Positions 32,093-41,355 of a stretch of DNA of 64,000 bases are shown piece after piece. The stretch lies in NCBI GenBank assembly GCA_013289795.1, contig JABCZH010000004.1:186001-250000 (forward strand), read 5' to 3'. The notes below the pieces were generated by a model. That model was not told the DNA's origin and did not search any database. It worked only from the letters and a program-made list of their open reading frames with translations. Position 1 is the first letter of the stretch. Every line of letters starts with the position of its first letter. Made by a program: the position numbers and the translations under genes. Source of the stretch: Acidobacteriota bacterium. Lineage in GTDB: Bacteria; Acidobacteriota; Terriglobia; Terriglobales; Acidobacteriaceae.

Positions 32093-33364
32093 CTAGTCTT
32101 GTCTCAGGGATGCAGAGTGACCACGATGAGTGCTTTTGAAAAGCAGAAAGCAAAGACTCCTGAACAGCTGAGCTTGAGCCCAACGGTGCATCGGAGTATT
32201 GTCCCAACCGAGAAGGAGCTGACGACTGCGAAAAGAACCGTCAGATTTTTGCCATTCCTTCAGGTTGATGGCACGCAACAAAACCTCATCCAGTGCAGGA
32301 AACCGGCCTTCCAGCAAGACGGCCACATTTATACACTCTGCGTAGTCATAGAGCTCTCGTCGATATACCGTCGTCCGGGGTCTGCGGGAGAACGGCTTGG
32401 GCAAACCTCGCTCATCAAACAAGTTGCGGACGTAGTATTCGACCCCGCGCCCAATGGCCTTGGTGCACTCTGGATTTCCGGTGAGCGCCTCAATCTTGGC
32501 CAGCGCTTTGAGGACGAAGCAGGTGTGAAAATGATCGACAAACTCTCCTTTGCCATCCACGGAGTAGTACCAGGAGCCATCTGCATTCTGAGATTGGAGA
32601 ACGAAATTCAGATTTCTGTCGGCCACCTTTCGGTAGTCTTCGTCCGAAAAATCAACCGATGCCCGAGTCAGCAGAAACGCGCGGTAAGCACTGGCATTCA
32701 CGACTCCGCCCAATCCGCCCGGTCCGGGATTGTATGAACAACTGGAAGCGTTCGCCGAGGTCTCGAAATCGTGATAATCAAGAAAGCCATGCTGGGCAAT
32801 CGACCGCATGATCTCTCGCCACTCTTGCTTGCCGTCAATCAGGTAGACTTCCCGAAAGGCCTCGTACACATACGGTACCGTTGTTATAAAGGGAAGTCCC
32901 TCCTGCAGCATGCCACGTTTGGTCTCCCAATTGAAGGGGTATCCCCAGCAGTAGTGCTCATATCCTTGTGACCGGGTTTCTTTCAGAACCTCAATAAAAT
33001 GGACTGCCCGACGATAGTACTGCTCTTCTCCAATCGCCTGCGAGAGAAACGCAAAACCCATGGCATAATGCGCGTCGGCGATAGGGAACCTCTGCGGCTT
33101 CCAGAAGAGCTTCCGGGCAGATGGCACAAACGCCTCGCAGAAGATCATTGGGGCAACCGCCAGCTTTCCCAGCAACGGCCTTGTGTAGTACATGGCTTTC
33201 GCGCGACGACCCAGATCACTGGCAAAAAAGCTCTGGTGGTCGTACGAAGTCTCCCCGAAGCCATCGAGCCACTCCACGAACTGGAGGACTGCCGTTTTTG
33301 CCTTCTCGACCTCGACTGCTTCGACCATAGTCGAAATCCTGGTTGTGATTTGCTCTGTTGTCAT
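32093..33364 (-). CDS. Alpha/alpha-toroid protein of the EPS locus
   Basis: A 423-residue protein rich in repeated aromatic helical pairs: DAHYAMGFAFLSQAIGEEQYYRRAV, ASAYRAFLLTRAS, NLNFVLQSQNADGSWYYSVDG, HTCFVLKALAKIEALTG and YDYAECINVAVLL. The pattern and the QNADGSW motif resemble six-hairpin toroids (glycoside hydrolase, lyase, prenyltransferase-like and glucuronyl-epimerase C-terminal folds). No signal peptide. It overlaps the GT2 gene stop by four bases at its own start and lies eight bases upstream of asnB, so it works with them. A glycan epimerase/lyase or scaffolding role is possible; activity is unknown. Confidence 0.6.
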   Translation of the reverse strand: MTTEQITTRISTMVEAVEVEKAKTAVLQFVEWLDGFGETSYDHQSFFASDLGRRAKAMYYTRPLLGKLAVAPMIFCEAFVPSARKLFWKPQRFPIADAHYAMGFAFLSQAIGEEQYYRRAVHFIEVLKETRSQGYEHYCWGYPFNWETKRGMLQEGLPFITTVPYVYEAFREVYLIDGKQEWREIMRSIAQHGFLDYHDFETSANASSCSYNPGPGGLGGVVNASAYRAFLLTRASVDFSDEDYRKVADRNLNFVLQSQNADGSWYYSVDGKGEFVDHFHTCFVLKALAKIEALTGNPECTKAIGRGVEYYVRNLFDERGLPKPFSRRPRTTVYRRELYDYAECINVAVLLEGRFPALDEVLLRAINLKEWQKSDGSFRSRQLLLGWDNTPMHRWAQAQLFRSLCFLLFKSTHRGHSASLRQD

Positions 33365-34290
33365 CGCGAACTTGTCTTAACATCAAATCTGTCAATACGT
33401 CTGAAGGTAATCAAAGATCCAAGGATTGCTTTCAGTTTTTGCATCTGCTCTTTGCGGTGGAACCGCATCAGTTCGGTAGAGACAGGGCGCTTTACTCGCG
33501 TCAGTAATGCCCACATGTATCCAGAACCCAGCGCAATTCCGTCCAACAGAAAAGGTCGGTTTTTCAGTCTGTAGGCAACGCGGAAGATCTGCCACACCGG
33601 GTGATTGCCAAGGTAATAGTCCTTTTCGCCGTAGGAAAAGGATGAGGCAAGTTGCCCGCGTTCAGCCGTTCCCAGGCTCCGATAGTGGAAAAACGACTTC
33701 TCTCGAAATGATCGTGTCGTCCAGCCCATCATACGAGCACTTGTGACCGCCATCCAATCGATGCCACCTGCCTTATGCGCATAATACCCACCAATTTCTT
33801 GAAAGCACCGGCGTCGAAACATCTGACACTGGCCGGAGACGTGGTTCTGACCTTCGAAGCTATTGGTTTCCGAACTGTAGCCACTTGCCTCCTTGAAAAT
33901 GGTTCCCGCAACTCCAAGACGAGGATCTTTTCGAAACTGATTCATCAGAAATTCGAAGTGGTCTGCATCAAATGACGTATCGGCATCCACATTGCCGATG
34001 ACTTCATACGCTAGATCTCTTACTCTCTCCTGACCAGCGTTGAACGCATACACCTTCGCGGCAAAATGCCGCTCTTTGCGCACTGGAAGATCCACCAATT
34101 CCATCCATGGATGGTCGGCGAGGTATGGACGCACGATACTAGACGTGTTGTCGGTCGACCCGTCATTCACGATCACCCATTTCGCCGGCAAAACGGTCTG
34201 CTTAATCAACGATTGAATTGTTTTCTCGATGTAGGCCGCCTCATTCCGAGCGGGAGTAATGAGGACATAGGGTATAGAGTGATTGCTCAT
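33361..34290 (-). CDS. GT2 family glycosyltransferase
   Basis: A 309-residue GT-A transferase: YVLITPARNEAAYIEKTIQSL, WVIVNDGSTDNT, GNVDADTSFD (DxD) and a QMFRRRCFQEIGGY acceptor region. Start ATG 34290 is preceded by GAGGTGG; a TTG at 34308 is also open. The C-terminal part contains one or two hydrophobic stretches but no clear multi-pass domain. Its stop overlaps the toroid-protein start by four bases (ATGA), implying coupled expression. It likely adds one sugar of the repeat unit. Confidence 0.88.
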   Translation of the reverse strand: MSNHSIPYVLITPARNEAAYIEKTIQSLIKQTVLPAKWVIVNDGSTDNTSSIVRPYLADHPWMELVDLPVRKERHFAAKVYAFNAGQERVRDLAYEVIGNVDADTSFDADHFEFLMNQFRKDPRLGVAGTIFKEASGYSSETNSFEGQNHVSGQCQMFRRRCFQEIGGYYAHKAGGIDWMAVTSARMMGWTTRSFREKSFFHYRSLGTAERGQLASSFSYGEKDYYLGNHPVWQIFRVAYRLKNRPFLLDGIALGSGYMWALLTRVKRPVSTELMRFHRKEQMQKLKAILGSLITFRRIDRFDVKTSSR

Positions 34291-34378
34291 CGGGCCACCT
34301 CGGGACAAGTGCGTTGTTTCTGTGTGACAAGGACAGGAGGCGTATCAAATCGTAATCGTTGTCTTAAGTTACGGGACT

Positions 34379-35446
34379 TCATTTGGGCGCTTGTGCTACA
34401 CCGGCAGCATGCGCGTATATCGTGCTCCGCTCACTAGCGAGCGAGTTGTCGTACTGCTGCTCTGGCTCATAGACAACCACGTGGCTACCCCTGTTGGAAA
34501 AGCTAAACGGAACACAGAGCAGTTTCTTAAGGCGGGCTCTTAGGGCTTCTCGTCGTTCCGGAGCCACAAAGAACAGCATGAAACCTCCGCCACCGGCTCC
34601 CAGAAGCTTGCCGCCGAGCGCGCCAGCGCTGAGACCCGCTTCGTAGATCTCATCGATGCTTGCGTTTGAGATTTTTTGTGTGAGCGTTCTCTTTATTTTC
34701 CAGCTTTCGTGCAACAATCGGCCGAATTCATGTAGGGATCGATTGGAATTCGCAACGATAGCTTCGGCCTCTGCAACGAACTGAAGCATGGTGTCTAACT
34801 CCTGCTTCTTGTGAGGAGTCATTTTTAACTGTTCCTGTGCGATTTCAGAGGCAAACCGAGAGAAACCAGTAAAATAAAGTGCCAGATGTTGCTCCAGTTC
34901 CGCTAACCGGTCTTGTGAAGTTAACATTCGCCTCACGTCGATCGAGCCATCCGTACCGAAGTTGATGCGGTTGAACCCCCCATGTGCAGCGCTGACTTGA
35001 TCTTGTGCGCCGACCGCCTCTCGCAGCAGGTCTTGTTCAACGTGTATGGCGTCTGACGCTAGTGCATGTTTATCGCGCATCTGATTCTTGAGGGCATAAA
35101 GGCCGAGGAGAAGCCCCACCGTAAACGCAGAACTCGTACCCAAACCGCTACGAGCAGGCAAATCCGCTACGTGGTGAATCTCAACCCCTTCGTCCATTCC
35201 GGCGAATTGCAAGCACGCACGTACCGAGGGGTGCTGAATAACGTCATTCCTGTCGACATTCTCAATCTTAGAATAGGAAATGCGGCTGTGGTATTCGAAG
35301 AAGGGTGGCAACCGCCGACAGGTTATATAGCAGCACTTGTCGATCGTGGTCGACAACACAGAGCCACCGTACTGACGGTACCAAACCGGGTAATCGGTGC
35401 CTCCTCCGAAGAAGGAAATGCGAAGCGGAGTGCTGGTGATGATCAT
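34379..35446 (-). CDS. hddA: D-glycero-D-manno-heptose 7-phosphate kinase
   Basis: A 355-residue GHMP kinase that phosphorylates C1 of D-glycero-D-manno-heptose 7-phosphate. The opening TPLRISFFGGGTDYPVWY is the HddA signature, RSGLGTSSAFTVGLLLGLYA is the ATP-binding GHMP motif 2, and GGKLLGAGGGGFMLFF is motif 3. It lies four bases downstream of the gmhB gene. Together with gmhA, gmhB and hddC it completes the GDP-linked heptose route rather than the ADP-linked LPS-core route, because the nucleotidyltransferase next door is of the mannose-1-phosphate guanylyltransferase type. Confidence 0.9.
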   Translation of the reverse strand: MIITSTPLRISFFGGGTDYPVWYRQYGGSVLSTTIDKCCYITCRRLPPFFEYHSRISYSKIENVDRNDVIQHPSVRACLQFAGMDEGVEIHHVADLPARSGLGTSSAFTVGLLLGLYALKNQMRDKHALASDAIHVEQDLLREAVGAQDQVSAAHGGFNRINFGTDGSIDVRRMLTSQDRLAELEQHLALYFTGFSRFASEIAQEQLKMTPHKKQELDTMLQFVAEAEAIVANSNRSLHEFGRLLHESWKIKRTLTQKISNASIDEIYEAGLSAGALGGKLLGAGGGGFMLFFVAPERREALRARLKKLLCVPFSFSNRGSHVVVYEPEQQYDNSLASERSTIYAHAAGVAQAPK

Positions 35447-35450
35447 GTGT

Positions 35451-36071
35451 TCAGCCTTTTGTGACGACTCTGTTTACCGCATGGTTTGACCGACGATTGC
35501 TCCGCACCGCACCGATTTCTTGACGATCATTAACAGATTCCTCCACCCGAAGGATCTGCTGGACTGCTTCAAGCAAGGATCGTGCGAGCACATCGGGGTT
35601 ACCATCTGCGTTGGCGCGGGGTCTCAGAATTCTAGCCGTTCTACATCCAACTCTTCTGCCAGTTTCCACATCCTTATCGGAATCGCCGATCATCCACGAA
35701 GAACTCAAATCCACTTGATGCTCGCGTGCTGCTGCGAACAGCATGCCCGGCTCGGGCTTCCGGCAACTGCAAGGAGGCTGCTCCTCGTGCGGGCAGTAAT
35801 AAACACCATCGATGTTCGCGCCCAGTGCCGCGAGCTCGTTGCACATTCGCTGATGGATGGAATCCAACTCATTCGCTGTCAACAACCCCTTGGCGATACA
35901 ACGCTGATTGCTGACCACGATCACACGGAAACCAGCTTGGTTAAGGAGAGCGATTGCCTCGAAGACCCCAGGAAGGATATGCATCTCCTCCCAACGAGTT
36001 ATGTACTCGTCTTCGGTCGGAGCTTTTCGATTGATAACACCGTCACGATCTAGAAATGCGGCTTTGTTCAT
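35451..36071 (-). CDS. gmhB: D,D-heptose 1,7-bisphosphate phosphatase
   Basis: HAD-family phosphatase of 206 residues that removes the C7 phosphate from heptose 1,7-bisphosphate. The nucleophile motif FLDRDGVIN begins at residue 6, VSNQRC is motif 2, the zinc loop C-P-H...CSCRKPEPGM is characteristic of GmhB, and MIGDSDKDVETG is motif 4. ATG 36071 lies inside the last codons of gmhA (29-base overlap). The C-terminus carries about 30 extra basic residues. Confidence 0.92.
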   Translation of the reverse strand: MNKAAFLDRDGVINRKAPTEDEYITRWEEMHILPGVFEAIALLNQAGFRVIVVSNQRCIAKGLLTANELDSIHQRMCNELAALGANIDGVYYCPHEEQPPCSCRKPEPGMLFAAAREHQVDLSSSWMIGDSDKDVETGRRVGCRTARILRPRANADGNPDVLARSLLEAVQQILRVEESVNDRQEIGAVRSNRRSNHAVNRVVTKG

Positions 36072-36660
36072 GAAATATTGTCTCTTCCACTAACTCTGAG
36101 ATGATGTGGCCGATCAAGATGTGGCATTCCTGAATACGGGGAGTCTCATTCGATGGCGCACAAATGCAGTGGTCCACAACGCCCTTGAGTTTTCCGCCGG
36201 TGCAACCGGTCAATGCAACCGTGCACAACCCCATTTTACTGGCTACGGAAAGTCCACGAAGTACATTTGACGAATTGCCGCTGGTTGAAATACCAATCGC
36301 CAAGTCTCCCGGACGCGCCAAGGCTTCAATTTGTCGGGAAAACACCAGGTCATATCCGTAGTCGTTGCCGATCGCCGTGACGCACGAGGTATTCACGGAT
36401 AAAGCCAATGCTGGCAGTGCGGGCCGATCAAATGCAAAGCGTCCTACAAATTCAGCGGCAATGTGTTGCGCATCCGCCGCGCTTCCCCCGTTGCCAAACA
36501 GAAGCACCTTGTTTCCTTGTGAGATTGTGTCGACCAAGCGTGCACTGACCTTAGCGATAAGAGACACGACATCAGCATTTCCGAGCAAAAGTTGCTTTAC
36601 GGCAATTGATGCCTGAATCGAGCGGCTCACGCGCTGTTCGAAATCGCCGGTGTCTTTCAT
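36043..36660 (-). CDS. gmhA: Sedoheptulose 7-phosphate isomerase
   Basis: SIS-domain protein of 205 residues converting sedoheptulose 7-phosphate to D-glycero-D-manno-heptose 7-phosphate, the first step to nucleotide heptoses. Motifs LLFGNGGSAADAQHIAAEFVGRF, NDYGYDLVFSRQIEALARPGD, GISTSGNSSNV and a late HILIGHIISELVEE match GmhA, including the metal-binding His/Glu pair. It overlaps gmhB by 29 bases and is followed upstream by the nucleotidyltransferase gene with a 39-base gap. Confidence 0.93.
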   Translation of the reverse strand: MKDTGDFEQRVSRSIQASIAVKQLLLGNADVVSLIAKVSARLVDTISQGNKVLLFGNGGSAADAQHIAAEFVGRFAFDRPALPALALSVNTSCVTAIGNDYGYDLVFSRQIEALARPGDLAIGISTSGNSSNVLRGLSVASKMGLCTVALTGCTGGKLKGVVDHCICAPSNETPRIQECHILIGHIISELVEETIFHEQSRISRS

Positions 36661-36699
36661 CTTATTTCGCTAATTCAACCGCTGATAAAGGTGCACTGC

Positions 36700-37455
36700 C
36701 TATTTCCCCGCGACGGCTCCAGGACGTCGACTCTTCGAGGCCGCCTCATTGAGGGAATCGCAAAGCTGTTGAGCGCGCGCATAGTCTGCCGGGGTACCTA
36801 TGTCGATAAACATTCCGCGTTGCTCTTGCGCATACAACCCGCGGCCCAGCAACCGCGGAAATACGTCTCTCTCCAGACTGGCCGGCTGTTCCGGAATATG
36901 TTGAAAAACAGAGTGATTGAAGATGTAAACTCCACCATTCACCAATCCAGGCAGATCGGTGCCAGTCTTCTCCGCAAACCCTGTGACTCGGCGGTTCCCG
37001 CCCACTTGCACCGTTCCGTATCTGCTCGTGTCCTCTACCCGCAGTACAGCCAGCGTTGCTAATGCTTTATGACCTCGATGAAACTCCATCAGCCTGCCGA
37101 AATCGATGTCCAGAAATGAGTCGCCGTTCATAACCAAGAAGTCGGGAACGTCTTGCAGATACTGCTGCGCCCGCTTTACGGCGCCTGCAGTGCCGAGCGG
37201 TTGTTCTTCTTTCGAATACTCAATCGCCATATCGCAGGCGCACCCGTTACCGAATTCATTTTCGATCTGGTCTGCCAGGTAGCCCGTGCACATCACAAGA
37301 CGACGAATTCCTTGTGAACGAAGCTGTCCGACCAGCAACTCAAGAAAAGATCTCTTCCCGACCGATGCAAGCACTTTGGGTGCAGAGGGCACGACTGAGC
37401 GCAAGCGTGTTCCCAATCCACCAACCAGGAGAACAGCTTTGATGTCAGCCATCAT
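36700..37455 (-). CDS. hddC: Heptose 1-phosphate guanylyltransferase (nucleotidyltransferase)
   Basis: A 251-residue sugar-phosphate nucleotidyltransferase. The start region VLLVGGLGTRLRSVVPSAPKVLASVG is the nucleotide- and Mg-binding motif, LGTAGAV binds the nucleobase, MNGDSFLDIDF holds the metal-binding Asp, and the fold ends without a beta-helix. Proteins like this beside hddA and gmhA/B make GDP-D-glycero-D-manno-heptose. Nucleobase preference (GTP) is inferred from context, not read from a residue. ATG 37455 is chosen over GTG 37476. Confidence 0.85.
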   Translation of the reverse strand: MMADIKAVLLVGGLGTRLRSVVPSAPKVLASVGKRSFLELLVGQLRSQGIRRLVMCTGYLADQIENEFGNGCACDMAIEYSKEEQPLGTAGAVKRAQQYLQDVPDFLVMNGDSFLDIDFGRLMEFHRGHKALATLAVLRVEDTSRYGTVQVGGNRRVTGFAEKTGTDLPGLVNGGVYIFNHSVFQHIPEQPASLERDVFPRLLGRGLYAQEQRGMFIDIGTPADYARAQQLCDSLNEAASKSRRPGAVAGK

Positions 37456-37503
37456 ACTTCTTGTGTCTGCATGCACTCGCTAATAGCTTTCACATCGCGA
37501 ACG

Positions 37504-38451
37504 CTATATTACGCGGTCCCAGAAATCGAGCATCGACGTCAGAGTCTGCTCGATCGAAAACATAGGCTTCCATCCGGTCTGTTTGTGAATTTTCTTCGTG
37601 CTGCCGAAGATGATCTTCTCATCGGAGGGCCGCATCAAGCGCGAGGTGGGCCGTACCTCTGCCTTTACGCCCGAAAGGCGGATCGCCGTTCGCAATAGCT
37701 CACCGATTTCGTGGGTGCTAGATGCACAAAGGTTATATGCCTCACCGCGCTTTCCTTTCAGGGCGGCGAGGTAAAAGCCACGCACCGTGTCATTGACATC
37801 GAGGAATGCGCGGTGCGGCTTCAGGTTTCCGACCTCGATCACAGGTGGCTGCAAGCCCTTCTTGATCCGAATCAACTGGCGCACAAAGTCTGACGGCGCA
37901 TCATTCGTCTTCCCCGGGCCGGTGGTATTGAAAAGCCGCAGGTTGACCGCTGGGATTTTGTAATCCAGGAAATACTCTCGTGCTAGCAGGTCCAAACACA
38001 CCTTGCTGATTCCGTATGGATGCAGAGGCCGAAGCGGTTGCTCCTCAGTCACGGGTATAGCCGAGGCTGGAACGTGTCCATACTCAGCGCTCGAGCAAGC
38101 CGAAACCACCACGGGAGGACGCTTCATATGACGTACTGCTTCAAACAAGTGCAGTGAGCCCATGGCATTAGACTCGAATGTTCCGACCGGGTCCGCCCAG
38201 GATACTGTGGGCAAACTCTGCGCCCCCAAGTGAAAAACATGTGTCGGCTCGTACTGTTTTAAAATCTGCTCGACCTTTTGACCATTAGCAAGATCGCACT
38301 GCACGAACCGCAAGTTCCGAAGTTTCGGAAACGAATTGGAACCGTGCAAAAGGTAGCTACCGATTACGTCCCACTCTTTCGTCTGAAGAAACTTGACGAG
38401 GTGCGAACCGATGAAACCTTCTGCGCCGGTGACTAGTGCGATCTTGCTCAT
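37504..38451 (-). CDS. GDP-sugar 4,6-dehydratase-like extended SDR
   Basis: A 315-residue NAD(P)-dependent epimerase/dehydratase. VTGAEGFIGSHLVKFL is the cofactor motif, SACSSAEYGHV supplies the Ser and Glu-Tyr region of GDP-mannose 4,6-dehydratases, YGISK is the catalytic Tyr-x-x-x-Lys, and NTTGPGKTNDAPSDFVRQL with GNLKPHRAFLDVNDTVRGF are Gmd/Rmd-like. Next to a full GDP-heptose set it could dehydrate GDP-heptose towards a 6-deoxy-heptose, as in bacteria that make 6-deoxy-manno-heptose capsules; Rmd-like 4-reductase action is the alternative. Its ATG overlaps the flippase stop by four bases. Confidence 0.83.
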   Translation of the reverse strand: MSKIALVTGAEGFIGSHLVKFLQTKEWDVIGSYLLHGSNSFPKLRNLRFVQCDLANGQKVEQILKQYEPTHVFHLGAQSLPTVSWADPVGTFESNAMGSLHLFEAVRHMKRPPVVVSACSSAEYGHVPASAIPVTEEQPLRPLHPYGISKVCLDLLAREYFLDYKIPAVNLRLFNTTGPGKTNDAPSDFVRQLIRIKKGLQPPVIEVGNLKPHRAFLDVNDTVRGFYLAALKGKRGEAYNLCASSTHEIGELLRTAIRLSGVKAEVRPTSRLMRPSDEKIIFGSTKKIHKQTGWKPMFSIEQTLTSMLDFWDRVI

Positions 38452-39971
38452 TGGAGCTCCGGCGACACGGCAAAACCCGACTCACCGAATAGTTTCTTAA
38501 GAGACATAACTTCTTCCCGAACCGGAGGTATGAGCAAGGACAATGAATAAACGATCGCAAAGGCCAAGATCGTAAGCAGGAGTTGCGTAACTATGCGCTG
38601 CGGAGCGACTATATATAGCCCAAGTTCCGCCAAACAAACTCCGCCCAAGCATAGCGAAATCGGACTCAAGATAGCCTGTCCAAGCCGCCGCAACGTCAAA
38701 TCGGTGCCGCGAAAGCTGAACTTGAGTATCCACGGCAACATGGCCAGCAGAGTTAAGGAACCTGATAGAGCCACGCCCTTGATGCCAAACGGCAGACCGA
38801 TCGCGTAGCTGACCACCATCACCGGCGAGATGATTAGTAAGAGTTTGAAAAGCCCATTCGAATGCCCCCGGCTCACGAACAGCCAGATGGTCGACTCGAG
38901 AAACATCTGTCCCAACGCACAGATAGCGAGGATCTGGAAAACAGGCGCCGCTGCTCGCCACTGATTCCCAAGGGCCAGAACGATCACCGGCTTTGCTGCG
39001 ACAAAGAGAAAACCAAAAATTGGGGCGCTGATCCACATCATCAAATTGACTGTACGAAGGTAGTATCGAGCGAAGCGTTCTGGATCGCCTTGGGTTCTGC
39101 TGAAAGCGGGAATCGCAACGCCACCCATCGGCGCACTGAGCTGGCGGACGGGGAGCATGAGCAGATTATAAGCTCTCGAATATAGGCCCAGAGGGCCGGC
39201 TCCCGAATATCGGCCGATCAGGACGTTGTCCGCGCTCCGGCTCACAGTGATTATGAAGTACGAAGCGGCGACATTGCCGCCAAAAGCAATCATGGACCCA
39301 ACCTCGGCGTCACGTCGCGGCAGGCTCGGCCTCCAATTGACCATCATCCAGGAGAGCCACATTCCAGTGAAGTTCAATATCAAGGGAAGAGCGACTAATG
39401 CCCAGTAGCCAAACCCTCGCCAAGCCATTGTGATGGCAACCGGAACAGCTATCAAACAAGAGGCTACATCCCTAATAGCGAGGGATGAAAAGCGCATCTG
39501 ACGCTTCAGAATTGCATCGGGTTGCACTCTCAGACCGCCGAAGAGGAACGTGAGAGATATGAGCAGCGTGATATTTACGATCCGAGAGTCTCGATAGAAC
39601 CTTGCCAGTACCGGGGCCAAAGTCACGGTTATTAGCATGAGGCCGAGCCCAATAGCGACGTTTATCCAAAACAGAGCGCTGACTTGATCATGGCTGATCT
39701 CTTTCCGCTGGATGGTGGCCTCAGAAAGACCCATATCCGCGAACGCCTGGCCGAGTCCAGTGACGGTCGAAACCATGGCCACCAGTCCGAAGTCTGCCGG
39801 GGTCAGCAATCGCGCAAGCGCGACTGTCGCGATCGACTGAATCAGAAATTGGGTGCCCTGTGACGTGACATTGAGCATTCCGCCACGAACAGACCGACGT
39901 CGCAAGTCTGCGTGCAGATGTTCGGTGCTAAGCGCGTCTAAGGCTGGTTGTTGGGCGGCTATGCTAGGCAT
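38448..39971 (-). CDS. Polysaccharide flippase (MOP superfamily, Wzx-like)
   Basis: A 507-residue membrane protein with about 12-14 hydrophobic helices, moving lipid-linked repeat units across the inner membrane. GGMLNVTSQGTQFLIQ, LLTPADFGLVAMV, LSEATIQRKEISHDQVSALFWINVAIG and the RSADNVLIGRYSGAGPLGLYSRAYNLLMLP block are typical of the polysaccharide transporter family (Wzx/AmsL/ExoT-like). Start set at ATG 39971; the frame is open to 40127 but that would overlap the glycosyltransferase gene by 125 bases. The four-base overlap with the dehydratase gene indicates coupled translation. Confidence 0.9.
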   Translation of the reverse strand: MPSIAAQQPALDALSTEHLHADLRRRSVRGGMLNVTSQGTQFLIQSIATVALARLLTPADFGLVAMVSTVTGLGQAFADMGLSEATIQRKEISHDQVSALFWINVAIGLGLMLITVTLAPVLARFYRDSRIVNITLLISLTFLFGGLRVQPDAILKRQMRFSSLAIRDVASCLIAVPVAITMAWRGFGYWALVALPLILNFTGMWLSWMMVNWRPSLPRRDAEVGSMIAFGGNVAASYFIITVSRSADNVLIGRYSGAGPLGLYSRAYNLLMLPVRQLSAPMGGVAIPAFSRTQGDPERFARYYLRTVNLMMWISAPIFGFLFVAAKPVIVLALGNQWRAAAPVFQILAICALGQMFLESTIWLFVSRGHSNGLFKLLLIISPVMVVSYAIGLPFGIKGVALSGSLTLLAMLPWILKFSFRGTDLTLRRLGQAILSPISLCLGGVCLAELGLYIVAPQRIVTQLLLTILAFAIVYSLSLLIPPVREEVMSLKKLFGESGFAVSPELQ

Positions 39972-40002
39972 CAGGATGTAGCTCGAATCGAAGACCGATA
40001 AA

Positions 40003-41340
40003 CTAGTGTCCGGAACGAGAATTGGCACTGGCCTCTTTGTGAAGAGCCTGTAAGTCGAGTGAATCGCTCGGCACATCATTCGATGACTTTCCGGAGGCGC
40101 GTAATCGAAGCAATTTGGCATACACACGCATGGTCATCTCGCCGACAACGTCCCAAGAATGCCGTTCAGCCGCGTAATCGCGGATCTGCCTCCGCTGGCT
40201 GTCCAGGTCTGCATACAGGTCGCTGGCGAAGTACCCTACGATGGTCTTCTCCAGGTCCACTGGATCTTCGGACTGGAATACAAACCCCGTTTTGCCTTCT
40301 ACAATGTCATCCCTCAAGGACCCCACGTCGGCGGCAAGAACGGGCAGGCCGAAGCTGTGTCCGAGGAACAAGACCCCGCTCTGGTAAATATCTCTGTAAG
40401 GCAATACAAGAACGTCAGCCGCCTTGAAATAGACCTCGGTCTCATCGTCTGGAATGAACTCGTCCCTGAGCCGTATCTGCCCATTCTGCACTTCGTCGCG
40501 GATGTCTTCTCGGATGGCTGCCCAGTATTGCTCGCACCGATCCACTCTGCCAGCGATGATCAAGCGATAATCTTCACGACGCGCCGATATCTTTCGCAAC
40601 GCCCCAATCAAGTATTCAAGGCCTTTATAAGGCGTAATTCTACCGAAAAAGAGAATCGTCTTTTCACTTTGGCGAATACCCAGGCGCTGCTTTGCCTCCC
40701 GCGGTGTGAGACGAGTATTCGGAACCGCATTGTTGATCCCGAACGGGATGACCGTGACCCGCGCGCCAGCCACGCCAAATTCCTCGACTAGTTCAAGCTT
40801 CATCTTTTCCGTGTGCACGAAAATGTGGTCGGCGAGCCGGTATTGAATTCGCAGCGTAAGACGATTGAGTTTCGTGTCATCGCCATCGCGCTTTGCTGCA
40901 TTCACATTGTGTACTGTAAAGACGATTGTTTTTGCTAACATCCGGTAGTACAGCATCAGCAGAGTGCGGTCGAAGAACTCGAATTTGTTATTCCACAGAA
41001 TGTGAAAGACTTTCGGCTTGGCAGTCGCGGCATAACCGATGAGCCTGGCGTAGTACTTCAATATCCGGAAGACCTTACTGATCAAGCCGGCACCCGGTCG
41101 GTTACCACCACGGAGATTAAAAAAGTTCACTCCGGGCTGGCTGCGGAATTCTGCGAAGTCAAGCTCGTCGCTGCCAATCAGATCCAAAGCTGTTCCCTTG
41201 GAAAGAAGCGCCTTGGTAAGGCCGTATACGTAAGGGCGATCGCTGCCCCCGGTTAGCAAAGCTACCGTGACCTGAGCGGATGGGCGGACCACCGCCTCAC
41301 TGCGCAATTCATCCGGTTCCTGCTTGGTCGAAAATTTCAT
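40003..41340 (-). CDS. GT4 family glycosyltransferase
   Basis: A 445-residue GT-B glycosyltransferase. The N-terminal half has VTVALLTGGSDRPYVYGLTKAL and HILWNNKFEFFDRTLLML, FTVHNVNA; the C-terminal half has ILFFGRITPYKGLEYLIGAL, ADVLVLPYRDIYQSGVLFLGHSFGLPVLAADVGS with the retaining GT4 E/D-x7-E-type nucleotide-binding segment partly altered. No signal peptide; cytoplasmic face. It lies between the flippase and a GT2 gene, probably adding a sugar to the repeat unit. Donor not deducible. Confidence 0.9.
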   Translation of the reverse strand: MKFSTKQEPDELRSEAVVRPSAQVTVALLTGGSDRPYVYGLTKALLSKGTALDLIGSDELDFAEFRSQPGVNFFNLRGGNRPGAGLISKVFRILKYYARLIGYAATAKPKVFHILWNNKFEFFDRTLLMLYYRMLAKTIVFTVHNVNAAKRDGDDTKLNRLTLRIQYRLADHIFVHTEKMKLELVEEFGVAGARVTVIPFGINNAVPNTRLTPREAKQRLGIRQSEKTILFFGRITPYKGLEYLIGALRKISARREDYRLIIAGRVDRCEQYWAAIREDIRDEVQNGQIRLRDEFIPDDETEVYFKAADVLVLPYRDIYQSGVLFLGHSFGLPVLAADVGSLRDDIVEGKTGFVFQSEDPVDLEKTIVGYFASDLYADLDSQRRQIRDYAAERHSWDVVGEMTMRVYAKLLRLRASGKSSNDVPSDSLDLQALHKEASANSRSGH

Positions 41341-41355
41341 CGCAGAAATGTGCGC

